Source of the DNA: Comamonas sp. JUb58
GTDB lineage: Bacteria > Pseudomonadota > Gammaproteobacteria > Burkholderiales > Burkholderiaceae_C
DNA: 64,000 nt
Reading direction: 5' to 3'
Assembly: GCF_004364775.1 (NCBI RefSeq)
Contig: NZ_SOAL01000011.1
Coordinates: 124,001 to 188,000, forward strand
In this document: positions 8,227 to 16,581 of the stretch, piece by piece
How the letters are laid out: the number at the start of each line of letters is the position of its first letter
Position numbering within the stretch: position 1 is the stretch's first letter
The notes under the pieces: model-generated
Database searches by the model: none
The model's input: the letters and a program-made list of their open reading frames with translations, nothing else
What the model was told of the DNA's origin: nothing
Position numbers and translations under genes: made by a program

Positions 8227-9450
8227 ATGTTGATCGCCAATCCCCGCGCCCAGCGCAGTGCCTATCCCGCCGACCTGCAAGCCATCATGCGCGTGGAGCG
8301 CGCGCAAGAAAGCCGCCGCTGGCTCAGCAGCTGGCAGGGCATTGCGCGCCAGGCCACGCCGCTGCGTGATTTGCCTGGTTTGGCGCAGCAACTGGGCATT
8401 GCCAGCTTTCGCCTCAAGGATGAATCGCTGCGCTCCAGCTTGGGCAGCTTCAAGGCGCTGGGCGCGCCGGTGGCACTGGTGCGGCAGATTCTGCGCCTGC
8501 ACCCAGGCTTGGATCCGGCCGCCATCCTGAGCGGGCGCTATGCCGTGCAGCTGAAGGGCTATACCGTCATCAGCGCCACCGATGGCAACCATGGCCGCAG
8601 CCTGGCCGCTGCCGCGCGCGATGCCGGTTGCGGCTGCCAGATCGTGCTGCATGCCCAGGTGAGCGCCGAGCGCGAGCAGGCCATTGCCGCCTATGGCGCC
8701 GAGATTGTGCGCATTGCCGGCAACTACGATGCCTCGGTCGAAGAGGCCGCCCGCCTGGCGCAGGCCCATGGCTGGCAGGTCATCTCGGACACATCGTACG
8801 AAGGCTATGAAGACATTCCGCGCGATGTCATGCAGGGCTATAGCACCATCGCGGCCGAAGTCATCGAGCAGACCGGCGCGCAGCAGGGCGCCGCCAGTGC
8901 CTTCAGCCATGTGTTATTGCAAGGCGGTGTGGGTGGCATGGCCGCCGGCCTGGCCAGCTACCTGTGGGAAGTGCATGGCGCACAGCGCCCGCGCCTGGTG
9001 GTGGTGGAGCCGGCCCAGGCCGATTGCCTGCTGCAAAGCGCCATCCAGGGGCGGCCGGCCCAGGCGACGGGTTCGGTCGATTCGGTGATGGCCGGCCTGG
9101 CCTGTGGCGAGACCTCGCCGCTGGCCTGGAAGTTTCTGGACCCCAGCGTGGACCACTTTATGACGGTGGAGGACGACGCAGCCATTGCCGCGATGCGGAC
9201 TCTGGCCCAGGGCGTGGGCGGCGATATCCCCGTGGTGGCGGGCGAATCCGGCGTGGCGGGCCTGGCTGCTTTGCAGGTCTTGCGCGGCGATGCGGCCGGC
9301 TGGGCCGAGTTGGGACTGGATGCGCAGTCCCGGGTGCTCATCATCAACACCGAGGGCGCCACCGCGCCCCAGGTCTATGCCGAGCTGGTGGGCGAATCGG
9401 CAGCAGCCGTCCAGGCTCGCCAAGCTGCGTGGTTGACGCAGCGACATTGA
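8227..9450 (+). CDS. dpaL: Diaminopropionate ammonia-lyase
   Basis: A 407-aa PLP-dependent fold-type II lyase that converts 2,3-diaminopropionate to pyruvate and ammonia. The PLP lysine lies in SLGSFKALGAP, followed by the phosphate/Asn loop SATDGNHGRSLAAAA and the family signature DTSYEGYEDIPRDVMQGY. Start at 8227 is preferred to 8158 because TGGAGA lies ~9 nt upstream and homology begins soon after. It sits between an Lrp-type regulator and a LysE-type exporter, forming an apparent amino-acid detoxification or catabolism cassette. A strong leader hairpin lies at 8157-8194. Confidence 0.9.
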   Translation: MLIANPRAQRSAYPADLQAIMRVERAQESRRWLSSWQGIARQATPLRDLPGLAQQLGIASFRLKDESLRSSLGSFKALGAPVALVRQILRLHPGLDPAAILSGRYAVQLKGYTVISATDGNHGRSLAAAARDAGCGCQIVLHAQVSAEREQAIAAYGAEIVRIAGNYDASVEEAARLAQAHGWQVISDTSYEGYEDIPRDVMQGYSTIAAEVIEQTGAQQGAASAFSHVLLQGGVGGMAAGLASYLWEVHGAQRPRLVVVEPAQADCLLQSAIQGRPAQATGSVDSVMAGLACGETSPLAWKFLDPSVDHFMTVEDDAAIAAMRTLAQGVGGDIPVVAGESGVAGLAALQVLRGDAAGWAELGLDAQSRVLIINTEGATAPQVYAELVGESAAAVQARQAAWLTQRH

Positions 9451-9480
9451 GGCGCTGCGGGCTGGCCTTTGAACAGGTTC

Positions 9481-10107
9481 TTAGCCTGGCCGCCGGGCCA
9501 ACAGCGCCCAAACCCCCGCCGCCGACAGCAGGCTGCCCCCGGCGATATGGAAGCGCTGCATGGCCTTCGGTGAAGACAGCAGCTTTCTCGCAGACGATGC
9601 AAACACGGCATACAGCGTGGCATTGAGGGTGGCCATCGCGACAAAGGTGAGGGCCAGAATCCAGAGCTGCTGGGCAACGGGCGCGCTTGGGCTGATGAAC
9701 TGCGGCAGGAAGGCCACAAAAAAGACGATGCCCTTGGGGTTGAGTGCGGTGACCAGGTAGGTATTGGCAAACAGTTTCCAGCGCGAGCTGGAGACAGGCG
9801 CTGCTGCCAGCGCGGACGGCGAGATGCCCGCGCGTAGGAGCTTGATGCCGAGGTAAAGCAGGTAGAGGCCGCCTGCCCATTTGACGACGGTGAACCAGAA
9901 GGCCGAAGCCGCCAGCAGCGCACCCAGCCCCAGCAGCGACACGACCAGCGCCGTCGAATCGCCCAGCGCCACCGCCGCAACCAGCGGCACATTGGCGCGG
10001 CGCCCTTGCGCCAAGGAGTAGCTGATCACCGTGAGAATCGTCGGCCCCGGGATAATGAGCAGCACGGCGGATGCGGCGACAAAGGCTAACCAGAGTTCGA
10101 TGGGCAT
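9481..10107 (-). CDS. LysE/RhtB-family amino-acid exporter
   Basis: A 208-aa inner-membrane protein with about six hydrophobic segments and the family motif IIPGPTILTVISYSLAQGRR near residue 20. RhtB/LysE proteins export amino acids such as homoserine, threonine or lysine. It converges on the ammonia-lyase gene with only 30 bp between stops. Substrate is unknown; a basic or beta-amino amino acid would fit the context. Confidence 0.87.
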   Translation of the reverse strand: MPIELWLAFVAASAVLLIIPGPTILTVISYSLAQGRRANVPLVAAVALGDSTALVVSLLGLGALLAASAFWFTVVKWAGGLYLLYLGIKLLRAGISPSALAAAPVSSSRWKLFANTYLVTALNPKGIVFFVAFLPQFISPSAPVAQQLWILALTFVAMATLNATLYAVFASSARKLLSSPKAMQRFHIAGGSLLSAAGVWALLARRPG

Positions 10108-10316
10108 GGAGGCTCCTGTTGGTGGGGGATCAGAGGCGATGGCGCTGACTGGCTGGCTCAGCGGCTACGTGATGGTAAGGCGAATCGCAGCAGGCCGCTG
10201 TCTGTAGCGTGTCTCAGCGGAGCGGAACCGCCATCCGCTTCCAAATTGGGGGTGTGGCAGTTGGGGGCTGCCCGCGAGGGGCAGTAGATCCTAGCAGGCG
10301 CGCAATGCTAAGCCTC

Positions 10317-12071
10317 CTAGCCAAACGTAAACGCATATCCCTGTGCACCCGCATCCAGAAACTCGATCTCCACCGTGCGCTGCTTCACCGGGCCCTGCTG
10401 GCGCACCAGCTGGTAAAGCCGCGTCGCATCGACCTGGCCGTAGCCCTGGGCATCGACATCGCTGCCGTGGTGGATGCCTGGGGGCTGGCCGTCGATGGTC
10501 AGGCGAAAGCGTAGCGGACCGGCACCGGCGGCGCCCAGCACCAGGTTGGCGTCGCGGGCTTCAAAGCGCAGGGCAAGGCGGCCGCCGGCGCTATTGGCTT
10601 GTACCCACTCGGGCTTCAAGGTCCAGTTGCCCTGCAAGGTCCAGGTGTTGAGGCGCAGCGACGCTGGCTGGTAGTCCGCTGCCTTGTCGGGGGCGGGGCG
10701 GCCTGCCAGGCGCAGGCTGCCGCCCTTGTCGTAGCCCAGGTAGAGCTCGGGGCTGCGCAGGCTGGCGGTGTCGGCGGCCATACCCAGGCCCTGGGTGTCG
10801 GGGACGGTGTTGGCATTAGGCGCAGAGGCCGTTGCCGCCGATGGGGACTGGGCTTCGCGCAGCAGCTCGTTCAGCGCACGCTCGGTCGCCGCATAGCCGC
10901 CTTCGCCAAACTGGTGGTGGCGCACCCGCCCTTGGGCGTCGACCAGGTAGAGGGCCGGCCAGTACTGGTTGTTGAAAGCGCGCCAGATGCGGAACCCGTT
11001 GTCCTGTACGACGGGGTAGCTGATCTTGAGCTGCTGCAAGGCCTTCTCGACATTGCTGCGGTCCTTTTCGAACGCGAATTCGGGCGCATGCACCCCCACC
11101 ACCACCAGGCCACGATCGGCATACTTTTGCGCCCAGGCATTGACATAGGGCAGGGTGCGCAGGCAGTTGACGCAGGAATAGGTCCAGAAATTAACCAGCA
11201 CCACCTTGCCGCGCAGCGCGGGGATGGACTGCGGCTCGGCATTCAGCCATTGGGTGCCGCCGTCCAGGCTGGGGCGGGTCGATTCCACTGGCAGGGAGCT
11301 GGCGTAAGGGGCACCTGGGTTATTGCCTGCCAACTCGGCCGCTTGGGCCGAGGGCATCGCCGCTTGCAGCAGACTGCTCTCCAGCCCATTGCTGGCCAAG
11401 CCGCTCAATGCGCCCGATTGTGCAAGCAGGCGGCTGTCCAGTCCGGTGGCCACGGCCAGCACGGCGGCCAGCATCGCGGCGCCTGCAACACGCCGACCGC
11501 GTTCGCCCGGCAGCCAATGGGCCCGCAGTCGCGCCATGGTGCCGGCGCTGATGCGCAGGGCCGCCCACAAGGCCAGGCCGGCACCGGCCGCATAGCTCAG
11601 CAGCAGCAGGCTGGTGGCGGTGTCCGCCCCCGCCAGTGCGGCACCCGACAGCAGCAGGCCCAGCACCGGGCCGGCGCAGGGCGACCAGATCAGGCCGGTG
11701 GCCGCGCCCAGCAGCGCGGAATGCAGCCAGCGCTGCTGAGGGTTCTGGGCAGCCAGCTTTTCTCCGATCTGCACCAGCGGCCGACTCCACCAGGCGGCCA
11801 GGCCAGGGAACAGCAGGGACGCTGCAAACACGCCCAAGCCCAGCAGCGCCAGGCCCCGGCCCCACTGGCTCAGTTGCACCGCCCAGGCGCCGGCGGCAGC
11901 GGCCAGCGATGCGGCGGCCGCAAAGGCCAGCGCCATGCCGACAAGCAGCGGCAGGCTGCCGTGGCGGCTGGGTTGGCCCTGGCGTGCAAAGACAAAGGGC
12001 AGAACGGGCAGGATGCAGGGGCTCAGCACGCTGAGCACCCCGGCGGCAAAGGCAACAAGGTACAAGGCCAT
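10317..12071 (-). CDS. DipZ-like fusion: CcdA membrane domain plus thioredoxin
   Basis: A 584-aa fusion. Residues ~1-215 form a CcdA/DsbD-type membrane domain (LSPCILPVLPFVFAR at the start, then WSPCAGPVLGLLL). Residues ~265-400 form a periplasmic thioredoxin-like domain with the redox pair CVNC near residue 300. A C-terminal beta-sandwich (~430-584) is typical of DipZ. The protein should carry electrons from cytoplasmic thioredoxin across the inner membrane to a periplasmic thiol partner. The a/b-hydrolase gene ends 33 bp before its ATG on the same strand, so the two are likely co-transcribed. Confidence 0.88.
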   Translation of the reverse strand: MALYLVAFAAGVLSVLSPCILPVLPFVFARQGQPSRHGSLPLLVGMALAFAAAASLAAAAGAWAVQLSQWGRGLALLGLGVFAASLLFPGLAAWWSRPLVQIGEKLAAQNPQQRWLHSALLGAATGLIWSPCAGPVLGLLLSGAALAGADTATSLLLLSYAAGAGLALWAALRISAGTMARLRAHWLPGERGRRVAGAAMLAAVLAVATGLDSRLLAQSGALSGLASNGLESSLLQAAMPSAQAAELAGNNPGAPYASSLPVESTRPSLDGGTQWLNAEPQSIPALRGKVVLVNFWTYSCVNCLRTLPYVNAWAQKYADRGLVVVGVHAPEFAFEKDRSNVEKALQQLKISYPVVQDNGFRIWRAFNNQYWPALYLVDAQGRVRHHQFGEGGYAATERALNELLREAQSPSAATASAPNANTVPDTQGLGMAADTASLRSPELYLGYDKGGSLRLAGRPAPDKAADYQPASLRLNTWTLQGNWTLKPEWVQANSAGGRLALRFEARDANLVLGAAGAGPLRFRLTIDGQPPGIHHGSDVDAQGYGQVDATRLYQLVRQQGPVKQRTVEIEFLDAGAQGYAFTFG

Positions 12072-12104
12072 GGCAGCTCCTTGGATGGTTGGTTGAGGAC
12101 GGGC

Positions 12105-13127
12105 TTACAAGCGGGTGACGTCGATAACAGCCTGGGCAAAGGCGGCGGGCGCCTCTTGGGGCAGGTTGTGGCCAATGCCGCCCTCCAGGTTGCGGTGCTG
12201 GTAGGGGCCGCTGAACTTGGCGGCATAGGCGGCAGGCGCGGGGTGCGGCGCGCCATTGGCATCGCCCTCCATCGTGATGCTGGGAACTGCGATGCGGGGC
12301 GCGCTGGCCAGCCGGGCCTCCAGCGCATCAAAACGCGATTCGCCCTGTGCCAGTGCAATGCGCCAGCGGTAGTTGTGCACCACGATGGCGACATGATCGG
12401 GGTTGTCAAAGGCCTGGGCGCTGCGCTGGTAGGTGGCATCGTCAAACTGCCATTGGGGCGAGGCCTGCTGCCAGATAAAGCGGTTGAAGGCGGCGGGGTT
12501 GGCGGCATAGCCGTCGCGGCCCCGGTCGGTGGCCAGGTAGGACTGGTACCACCAGGCGTATTCGGCAGCAGGCGCCTGGGGCTTGGCATTGGCCTGGGGG
12601 CTGCCGATCAGGTAGCCGCTCACGGACACCAGGCCGCTGACCCGCTCGGGCCAGATCGCCGCCATGATGCAGGCGGTGCGCGCACCCCAGTCAAAGGCGC
12701 CCAGCACGGCCTGGCGCACGCCCAGCGCATCCATCAGCGCAATGATGTCCTGCGCAACTGCGCCTTGCTGGCCATTGCGTGCTGTGCTGGCCGACAGAAA
12801 ACGCGTGCCGCCGTAACCGCGCAAGTAGGGCACGATGACGCGGTAGCCCGCAGCCGCCAGGCGCGGCGCCACATCGACAAAGGCATGGATGTCATAAGGC
12901 CAGCCGTGCAGCAGGATGGCGACAGGGCCGTTGGCGGGGCCCGCTTCGGCGTATTCCACCCGCAGGTCGCCGGCATCGATCTGCTTGAGCGGGCCAAAGC
13001 TGGTGGCGCCTGCCGGGCTGGCGGCGCGTGCGCTGCTGGCCAGCAAGCTGCCCATGGGCGCCAGGGCCAGGCCGAGGGCGGCATTGCCCAAGAAGCTGCG
13101 GCGGGAGGAGGTGGTGATCGGGTTCAT
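12105..13127 (-). CDS. Tat-exported alpha/beta hydrolase (epoxide-hydrolase-like)
   Basis: A 340-aa alpha/beta-fold hydrolase with a Tat signal (SSRRSFLGNAALGLALAP) and a cleavage region near ARAASPAG. The HGWP oxyanion motif and the nucleophile motif AFDWGA put an Asp, not Ser, at the nucleophile, as in epoxide hydrolases and haloalkane dehalogenases. The catalytic His is in EGGIGHNLPQEAP. Start at 13127 fits the signal peptide; an in-frame ATG at 13142 is equally possible. Downstream on the same strand is the DipZ-like gene. Substrate unknown. Confidence 0.85.
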   Translation of the reverse strand: MNPITTSSRRSFLGNAALGLALAPMGSLLASSARAASPAGATSFGPLKQIDAGDLRVEYAEAGPANGPVAILLHGWPYDIHAFVDVAPRLAAAGYRVIVPYLRGYGGTRFLSASTARNGQQGAVAQDIIALMDALGVRQAVLGAFDWGARTACIMAAIWPERVSGLVSVSGYLIGSPQANAKPQAPAAEYAWWYQSYLATDRGRDGYAANPAAFNRFIWQQASPQWQFDDATYQRSAQAFDNPDHVAIVVHNYRWRIALAQGESRFDALEARLASAPRIAVPSITMEGDANGAPHPAPAAYAAKFSGPYQHRNLEGGIGHNLPQEAPAAFAQAVIDVTRL

Positions 13128-13319
13128 GGAGGGCCTTTGCATGAGGAAGGTGGTGGGGGTGCTCAGTGCCGAAACTTGTTTGTCTTGGCTGTTAGCTAGT
13201 AGACCGCCGCCATGTATGTGGCATGTGTCACGTGCACCCCCCAAATGCATGGCCGTGTAGCACGTGGCGCGGGCAGATACACAGCTATACAAAGCCGTGA
13301 TGGCCGACCCCGGAAACGC

Positions 13320-13344
13320 CACCGCCACCTGAAAGGTGGCGGTG
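13320..13344 (-). terminator. Stem-loop after two-component operon
   Basis: A 10-bp perfect stem (13320-13329 with 13335-13344) and a 5-nt loop, 30 bp past the small lipoprotein ORF on the minus strand. There is no U-run, so terminator or mRNA-end stabiliser are both possible. Confidence 0.45.
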
Positions 13345-13373
13345 TGGGGTGTGATGGGGGCTACTTGGCGGTC

Positions 13374-13514
13374 CTAAGCACGAGGCCCGCGTTTGCGCAG
13401 CGGGGTCGAGCAGCTGGCCAAGGGGCAGGGCCGGCCTGCAGGCGAGGCGATCTCAGCGGCGGCACAGCCCAGCAGGAACATGCAGGCATACAGCCATTTG
13501 CGAACACTAAACAT
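13374..13514 (-). CDS. Small putative lipoprotein overlapping response-regulator gene
   Basis: A 46-aa ORF. MFSVRKWLYACMFLLGCAAA is a compact signal sequence with a lipobox-like LLGC, so Cys17 could be lipidated. The tail is short, with two more Cys (RPCPLASC) and a basic end (RKRGPRA). Its ATG overlaps the last 8 nt of the response-regulator gene, which suggests translational coupling. It is followed by a stem-loop. Family unknown; a small envelope accessory of the two-component system is a guess from position. Confidence 0.5.
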   Translation of the reverse strand: MFSVRKWLYACMFLLGCAAAEIASPAGRPCPLASCSTPLRKRGPRA

Positions 13515-14256
13515 CCTGGGCCTCTACCTGGCTGGCAAACACATAGCCCTCGCTGCGCACCGTCTTGATATAGCGCGGCTCGCGGGCATCGTCGTTCAGG
13601 CATTTGCGCAGGCGGCTGATCATCAGGTCGATGGAGCGCTCGAACAGCTCGGCTTCGCGGCCCTGGGTGATGGACAGGATCTGGTCGCGGCTGAGCACCT
13701 TTTGCGGGTGGTCCACCAGCACGCGCAGCAGCCGGTATTCGGCGCCGCTCAGCGACACCATCACGCCTTCCTGGTCCAGCAGCACGCGCTCCACGGTATC
13801 GAGCCGCCATTCGCCAAAGGCCAGAAAGCGCGCCTCTTCGCTGCTGCGCATATTGGGCGGCAGCATGCGGGTGCGCCGCAATACCGACTTGATGCGTGCC
13901 AGCAGCTCGCGCGCGGCAAAGGGTTTGGGCATGTAGTCATCGGCGCCCATCTCCAGGCCCAGCACCCGGTCGGTCTCATCACCGCGTGCCGTCAGCATGA
14001 TGATGGGCGTGGTCTTGAACTTGCCGGCGCGCAGGTCGCGGCACAGGGTGAGCCCGTCTTCGCCGGGCAGCATCAGGTCGAGGATGACCAGGTCAAACGG
14101 GCAGGCGGTCTCCAGCAGCTGCCGCATATGCCGGCCCGTAGGTGCGGAGGTCACACGCAGGCCATTTTTTTGCAGGTAGGCGCTGACCAGGTCGCGGATG
14201 TCCCGGTCGTCATCCACCAAAAGAACGTGGTCGCTGGCAGGGGAGGTGCTTGTCAT
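13507..14256 (-). CDS. OmpR-family response regulator
   Basis: A 249-aa protein with a receiver domain (acidic pair in VLLVDDDRD, phospho-Asp in LVILDLMLPGEDG, Lys in MPKPF) and a C-terminal OmpR winged helix (ending RYIKTVRSEGYVF). It is second in an operon, 30 nt after the histidine kinase gene, and overlaps a small lipoprotein ORF at its 3' end. Similar to RstA/OmpR-type regulators. Target genes are not evident from the window. Confidence 0.92.
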   Translation of the reverse strand: MTSTSPASDHVLLVDDDRDIRDLVSAYLQKNGLRVTSAPTGRHMRQLLETACPFDLVILDLMLPGEDGLTLCRDLRAGKFKTTPIIMLTARGDETDRVLGLEMGADDYMPKPFAARELLARIKSVLRRTRMLPPNMRSSEEARFLAFGEWRLDTVERVLLDQEGVMVSLSGAEYRLLRVLVDHPQKVLSRDQILSITQGREAELFERSIDLMISRLRKCLNDDAREPRYIKTVRSEGYVFASQVEAQDV

Positions 14257-14286
14257 GGCAGAAGGTGTCGGTGGTGTCAGTGGGTG

Positions 14287-15600
14287 TCAGCGGGTCGCCG
14301 GCAGCTGCAGGCTGGCGCGCAGGCCGCCTTCGGGGCGGTTGTGCAGGCTCAAGGTGCCGCCCAGCGACAGGCTCAGCTGGTGGGCAATGGCCAGGCCCAG
14401 GCCGGAGCCGCCGGTGTCGCGGTTGCGGGAGGCCTCAACCCGGTAGAAGGGCTGCAGCACGGCTGCAAGCTGCTCCTCGGGGATGCCGGGCCCGGCATCG
14501 CAGACGTCGATGCACAGATGGCCAGCCTGCAGGCGCAGATGCACATCGGCGCGCTGGCCGTATTTCAAGGCGTTGTCGATCAGGTTGCCCAGAATGCGGC
14601 GCAGCGCATTGGGCCGGGTGCTGATGGGCTGGCCCGCAGCGCCGTCCATGGTCACCGGGCTGCCGGTGTCGGCATAGTCGTTGACGATGCTGCGCAGCAG
14701 CGCATCCATGTCCAGGCGCCGCACTTTCTCGTCGGAGCCTTGCAAGGTCTTGGCATAGTTCAGGCCTTCCTGCACCAGGCTGCGCATGGCCTCCAGGTCC
14801 TGGCGAAACTTGTCGGCATCGGGCATATCGTCCATCAGGTCCACCCGCAGGCGCATGCGCGTGATGGGGGTCTGCAGATCGTGCGAGATGGCGGCGAGGA
14901 TTTGCACGCGCTCGTTCAGGTAGCCGGCAATGCGCCGCTGCATGGCGTTGAAGGCGCGCGCGGCGCGTACTACCTCGGCGGGGCCGGCCTCGGCCACCAC
15001 AGTGGGCTGCAGGTCGGGGCCCAGCTGGTCGGCCGCCGTTGCCAGCCTCTCCAAAGGCCGGGTGACCAGGCGCACCGCGAGCCAGGCCAGGCCTGCCAGC
15101 ACCAGCAACTGGCCCAGCAGCAACCAGGTGACCCAGCCCGACACCGGCATCGGCACGCGGCGCGCCACGATGTACAGCGGTGTGCCGTCACTTAGCCGCA
15201 GCTGGATGCGCACGGCATCGGGCCGGTCGCCCAACTGGCCCATCGCCAGCACCGGAAAGGGCTGCAAGGCATCGGCCACCACCTGCGCAAAGCGGGCCAG
15301 GGCCGGGTCGGTGGGCGCGGCGTTGCTGACCACGCCCTCCAGAGAAAAACTGTAGTTGGGCCGCTCGAGCTTGAGGAACCAGTCCTGGCGCTCATTGGCC
15401 GGCAGCCGGTCGATCAGCGCGACCGAGCTGGCAATATCGCGCTCGACCCCGCTGATCATCAGCCGCATCAGCGCCTGCTCACGCTCATGGCGAATGGCCA
15501 TATAGGTGAGCAACTGCGCCACCCCCATGCCCAGCACCACCAGCAAGGCGACGCGCGCCAGCAGGGTGGAAGGGACAAGCCGTTGAAGAATGCTGCGCAT
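14287..15600 (-). CDS. Sensor histidine kinase (EnvZ-like)
   Basis: A 437-aa membrane kinase: TM1 at residues ~12-32, a periplasmic domain to ~155, TM2 ~158-178, HAMP linker, dimerisation/phosphoacceptor helix (AAISHDLQTPITRMRLR), then the ATPase domain with N box (GNLIDNALKYG), DAGPGIP and GGSGLGLAI. The short DHp with ISHDLQTP is EnvZ-like. It is the first gene of the kinase-regulator-lipoprotein operon and ends 32 nt after the Ohr gene's stop on the same strand. Signal unknown. Confidence 0.92.
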   Translation of the reverse strand: MRSILQRLVPSTLLARVALLVVLGMGVAQLLTYMAIRHEREQALMRLMISGVERDIASSVALIDRLPANERQDWFLKLERPNYSFSLEGVVSNAAPTDPALARFAQVVADALQPFPVLAMGQLGDRPDAVRIQLRLSDGTPLYIVARRVPMPVSGWVTWLLLGQLLVLAGLAWLAVRLVTRPLERLATAADQLGPDLQPTVVAEAGPAEVVRAARAFNAMQRRIAGYLNERVQILAAISHDLQTPITRMRLRVDLMDDMPDADKFRQDLEAMRSLVQEGLNYAKTLQGSDEKVRRLDMDALLRSIVNDYADTGSPVTMDGAAGQPISTRPNALRRILGNLIDNALKYGQRADVHLRLQAGHLCIDVCDAGPGIPEEQLAAVLQPFYRVEASRNRDTGGSGLGLAIAHQLSLSLGGTLSLHNRPEGGLRASLQLPATR

Positions 15601-15632
15601 GGAGGTAAGCGGGGTGGGGAGCGAAAGGGCGA

Positions 15633-16052
15633 TCAGGCCACGGAAAGATCGACCTGGATATTGCCGCGTGTCGCCTTGGAGTAAGGGCAGATCTGGTGCG
15701 CCGCCTGCACCACGGCCAGCGCCTGGTCATGAGCCACGCCCGGCACCCTGACGTTCAGCCGCGCCGCCAGCGCAAAGCCCTCGGCGTTTTGCACCAGGTC
15801 CACCTCGGCATCGACTGCCAGCTCTGCCGGCAGCTTGACGCCCAGCGGCTGCGCCGCGCGTGCCATCGCCCCCATGAAGCAGGCCGACCAGCCCGCCGCA
15901 AACAGCTGCTCGGGATTGGTGCCCGTGCCTGCCGCGCCAAATTGGGTCAGGTGAATATCCAGATGCCCGTCATCGCTGCGCGATGCGCCGGAGCGGCCGC
16001 CGGTGGTGGTCGTGCGGCCGGTGTAGAGAACCTTGTCTTGTGCTGCGCTCAT
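15633..16052 (-). CDS. ohr: Organic hydroperoxide resistance protein (OsmC/Ohr)
   Basis: A 139-aa OsmC-fold thiol peroxidase of normal Ohr length that reduces organic hydroperoxides with lipoyl-type electron donors. Both catalytic cysteines are visible: WSACFMGAM and HQICPYSKATRGN. It starts KVLYTGRTTTTGGRSG, as Ohr proteins do. Start at 16052 is supported by AGGA about 9 nt upstream. Direct repeats TACAAAAC at 16166-16183 lie ~115 bp upstream and could be a regulator site. No OhrR gene is visible nearby. Confidence 0.9.
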   Translation of the reverse strand: MSAAQDKVLYTGRTTTTGGRSGASRSDDGHLDIHLTQFGAAGTGTNPEQLFAAGWSACFMGAMARAAQPLGVKLPAELAVDAEVDLVQNAEGFALAARLNVRVPGVAHDQALAVVQAAHQICPYSKATRGNIQVDLSVA

Positions 16053-16440
16053 GGTCAAATCCTTTTGGAGGTGTTGTTTTGTCAAACTGACGGAGCGATT
16101 GTTCAAGCCAGCGGCGCTTTGGCAAAGGGGTTTTCTGACCGAATGTAGCGCTGGGAGAGGCAGTGTACAAAACTATACAAAACGCATGGGCTTGGGTGAT
16201 GGATGGCGACGTATCCGCCTGGCAAGGTCGGAGAAAGCTCGCCTGCGGCTGGTGGAGTGACTACTCGTCAGCTGGCTTGCGTTGGAGGCCTCCCCCGCGT
16301 TATGGGTGTTGCCGCATGGCGGGGCAAGTTGCTTGGTGGCAGTGCCGATGGGCGCGATCAACCAGCCATTACAGCCCGCACCAGCGCTTCTTCCGGGTCA
16401 AGATGGCATTGGCACAGGCAGGGCAAGGGATCGCTGGCGG
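16053..16440. other. Intergenic region upstream of ohr
   Basis: About 390 bases between the ohr start and the end of the small membrane-protein gene at 16441. The only structure I see is the direct repeat TACAAAAC (16166-16173 and 16176-16183, 10-bp period). Nothing else recognised; ORFs here lack plausible starts or family features. Confidence 0.5.
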
Positions 16441-16581
16441 TCACTGGCGGATGGCCAGGACCAGCGCGAGCGCAGCACACAGCGTCACCACGATGACCAG
16501 TAGCTCGGCCCATACCAGCCGGCGCTCCTGGCGCGTGTCCTCGGATTGCAGCTTCGAGAAGCTGGACGTTGGATCGTTCAT
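16441..16581 (-). CDS. Small membrane protein after glycosyltransferase
   Basis: A 46-aa protein with a charged N-terminus (residues 1-22) and one strong transmembrane helix (WAELLVIVVTLCAALALVLA). Its ATG overlaps the stop of the GT2 gene as ATGA, which argues for a real, coupled gene. Position and topology resemble PgaD-like small partners of processive polysaccharide synthases, though it has one helix rather than two. No family recognised. Confidence 0.55.
   Translation of the reverse strand: MNDPTSSFSKLQSEDTRQERRLVWAELLVIVVTLCAALALVLAIRQ

Noticed and set aside
10599-13199. An 866-codon plus-strand ORF opposite the DipZ-like and hydrolase genes
   Set aside because: Antisense shadow caused by high GC third positions; translation is low-complexity (Gly/Gln/His-rich) with no family motifs, while the minus-strand genes have clear domains.
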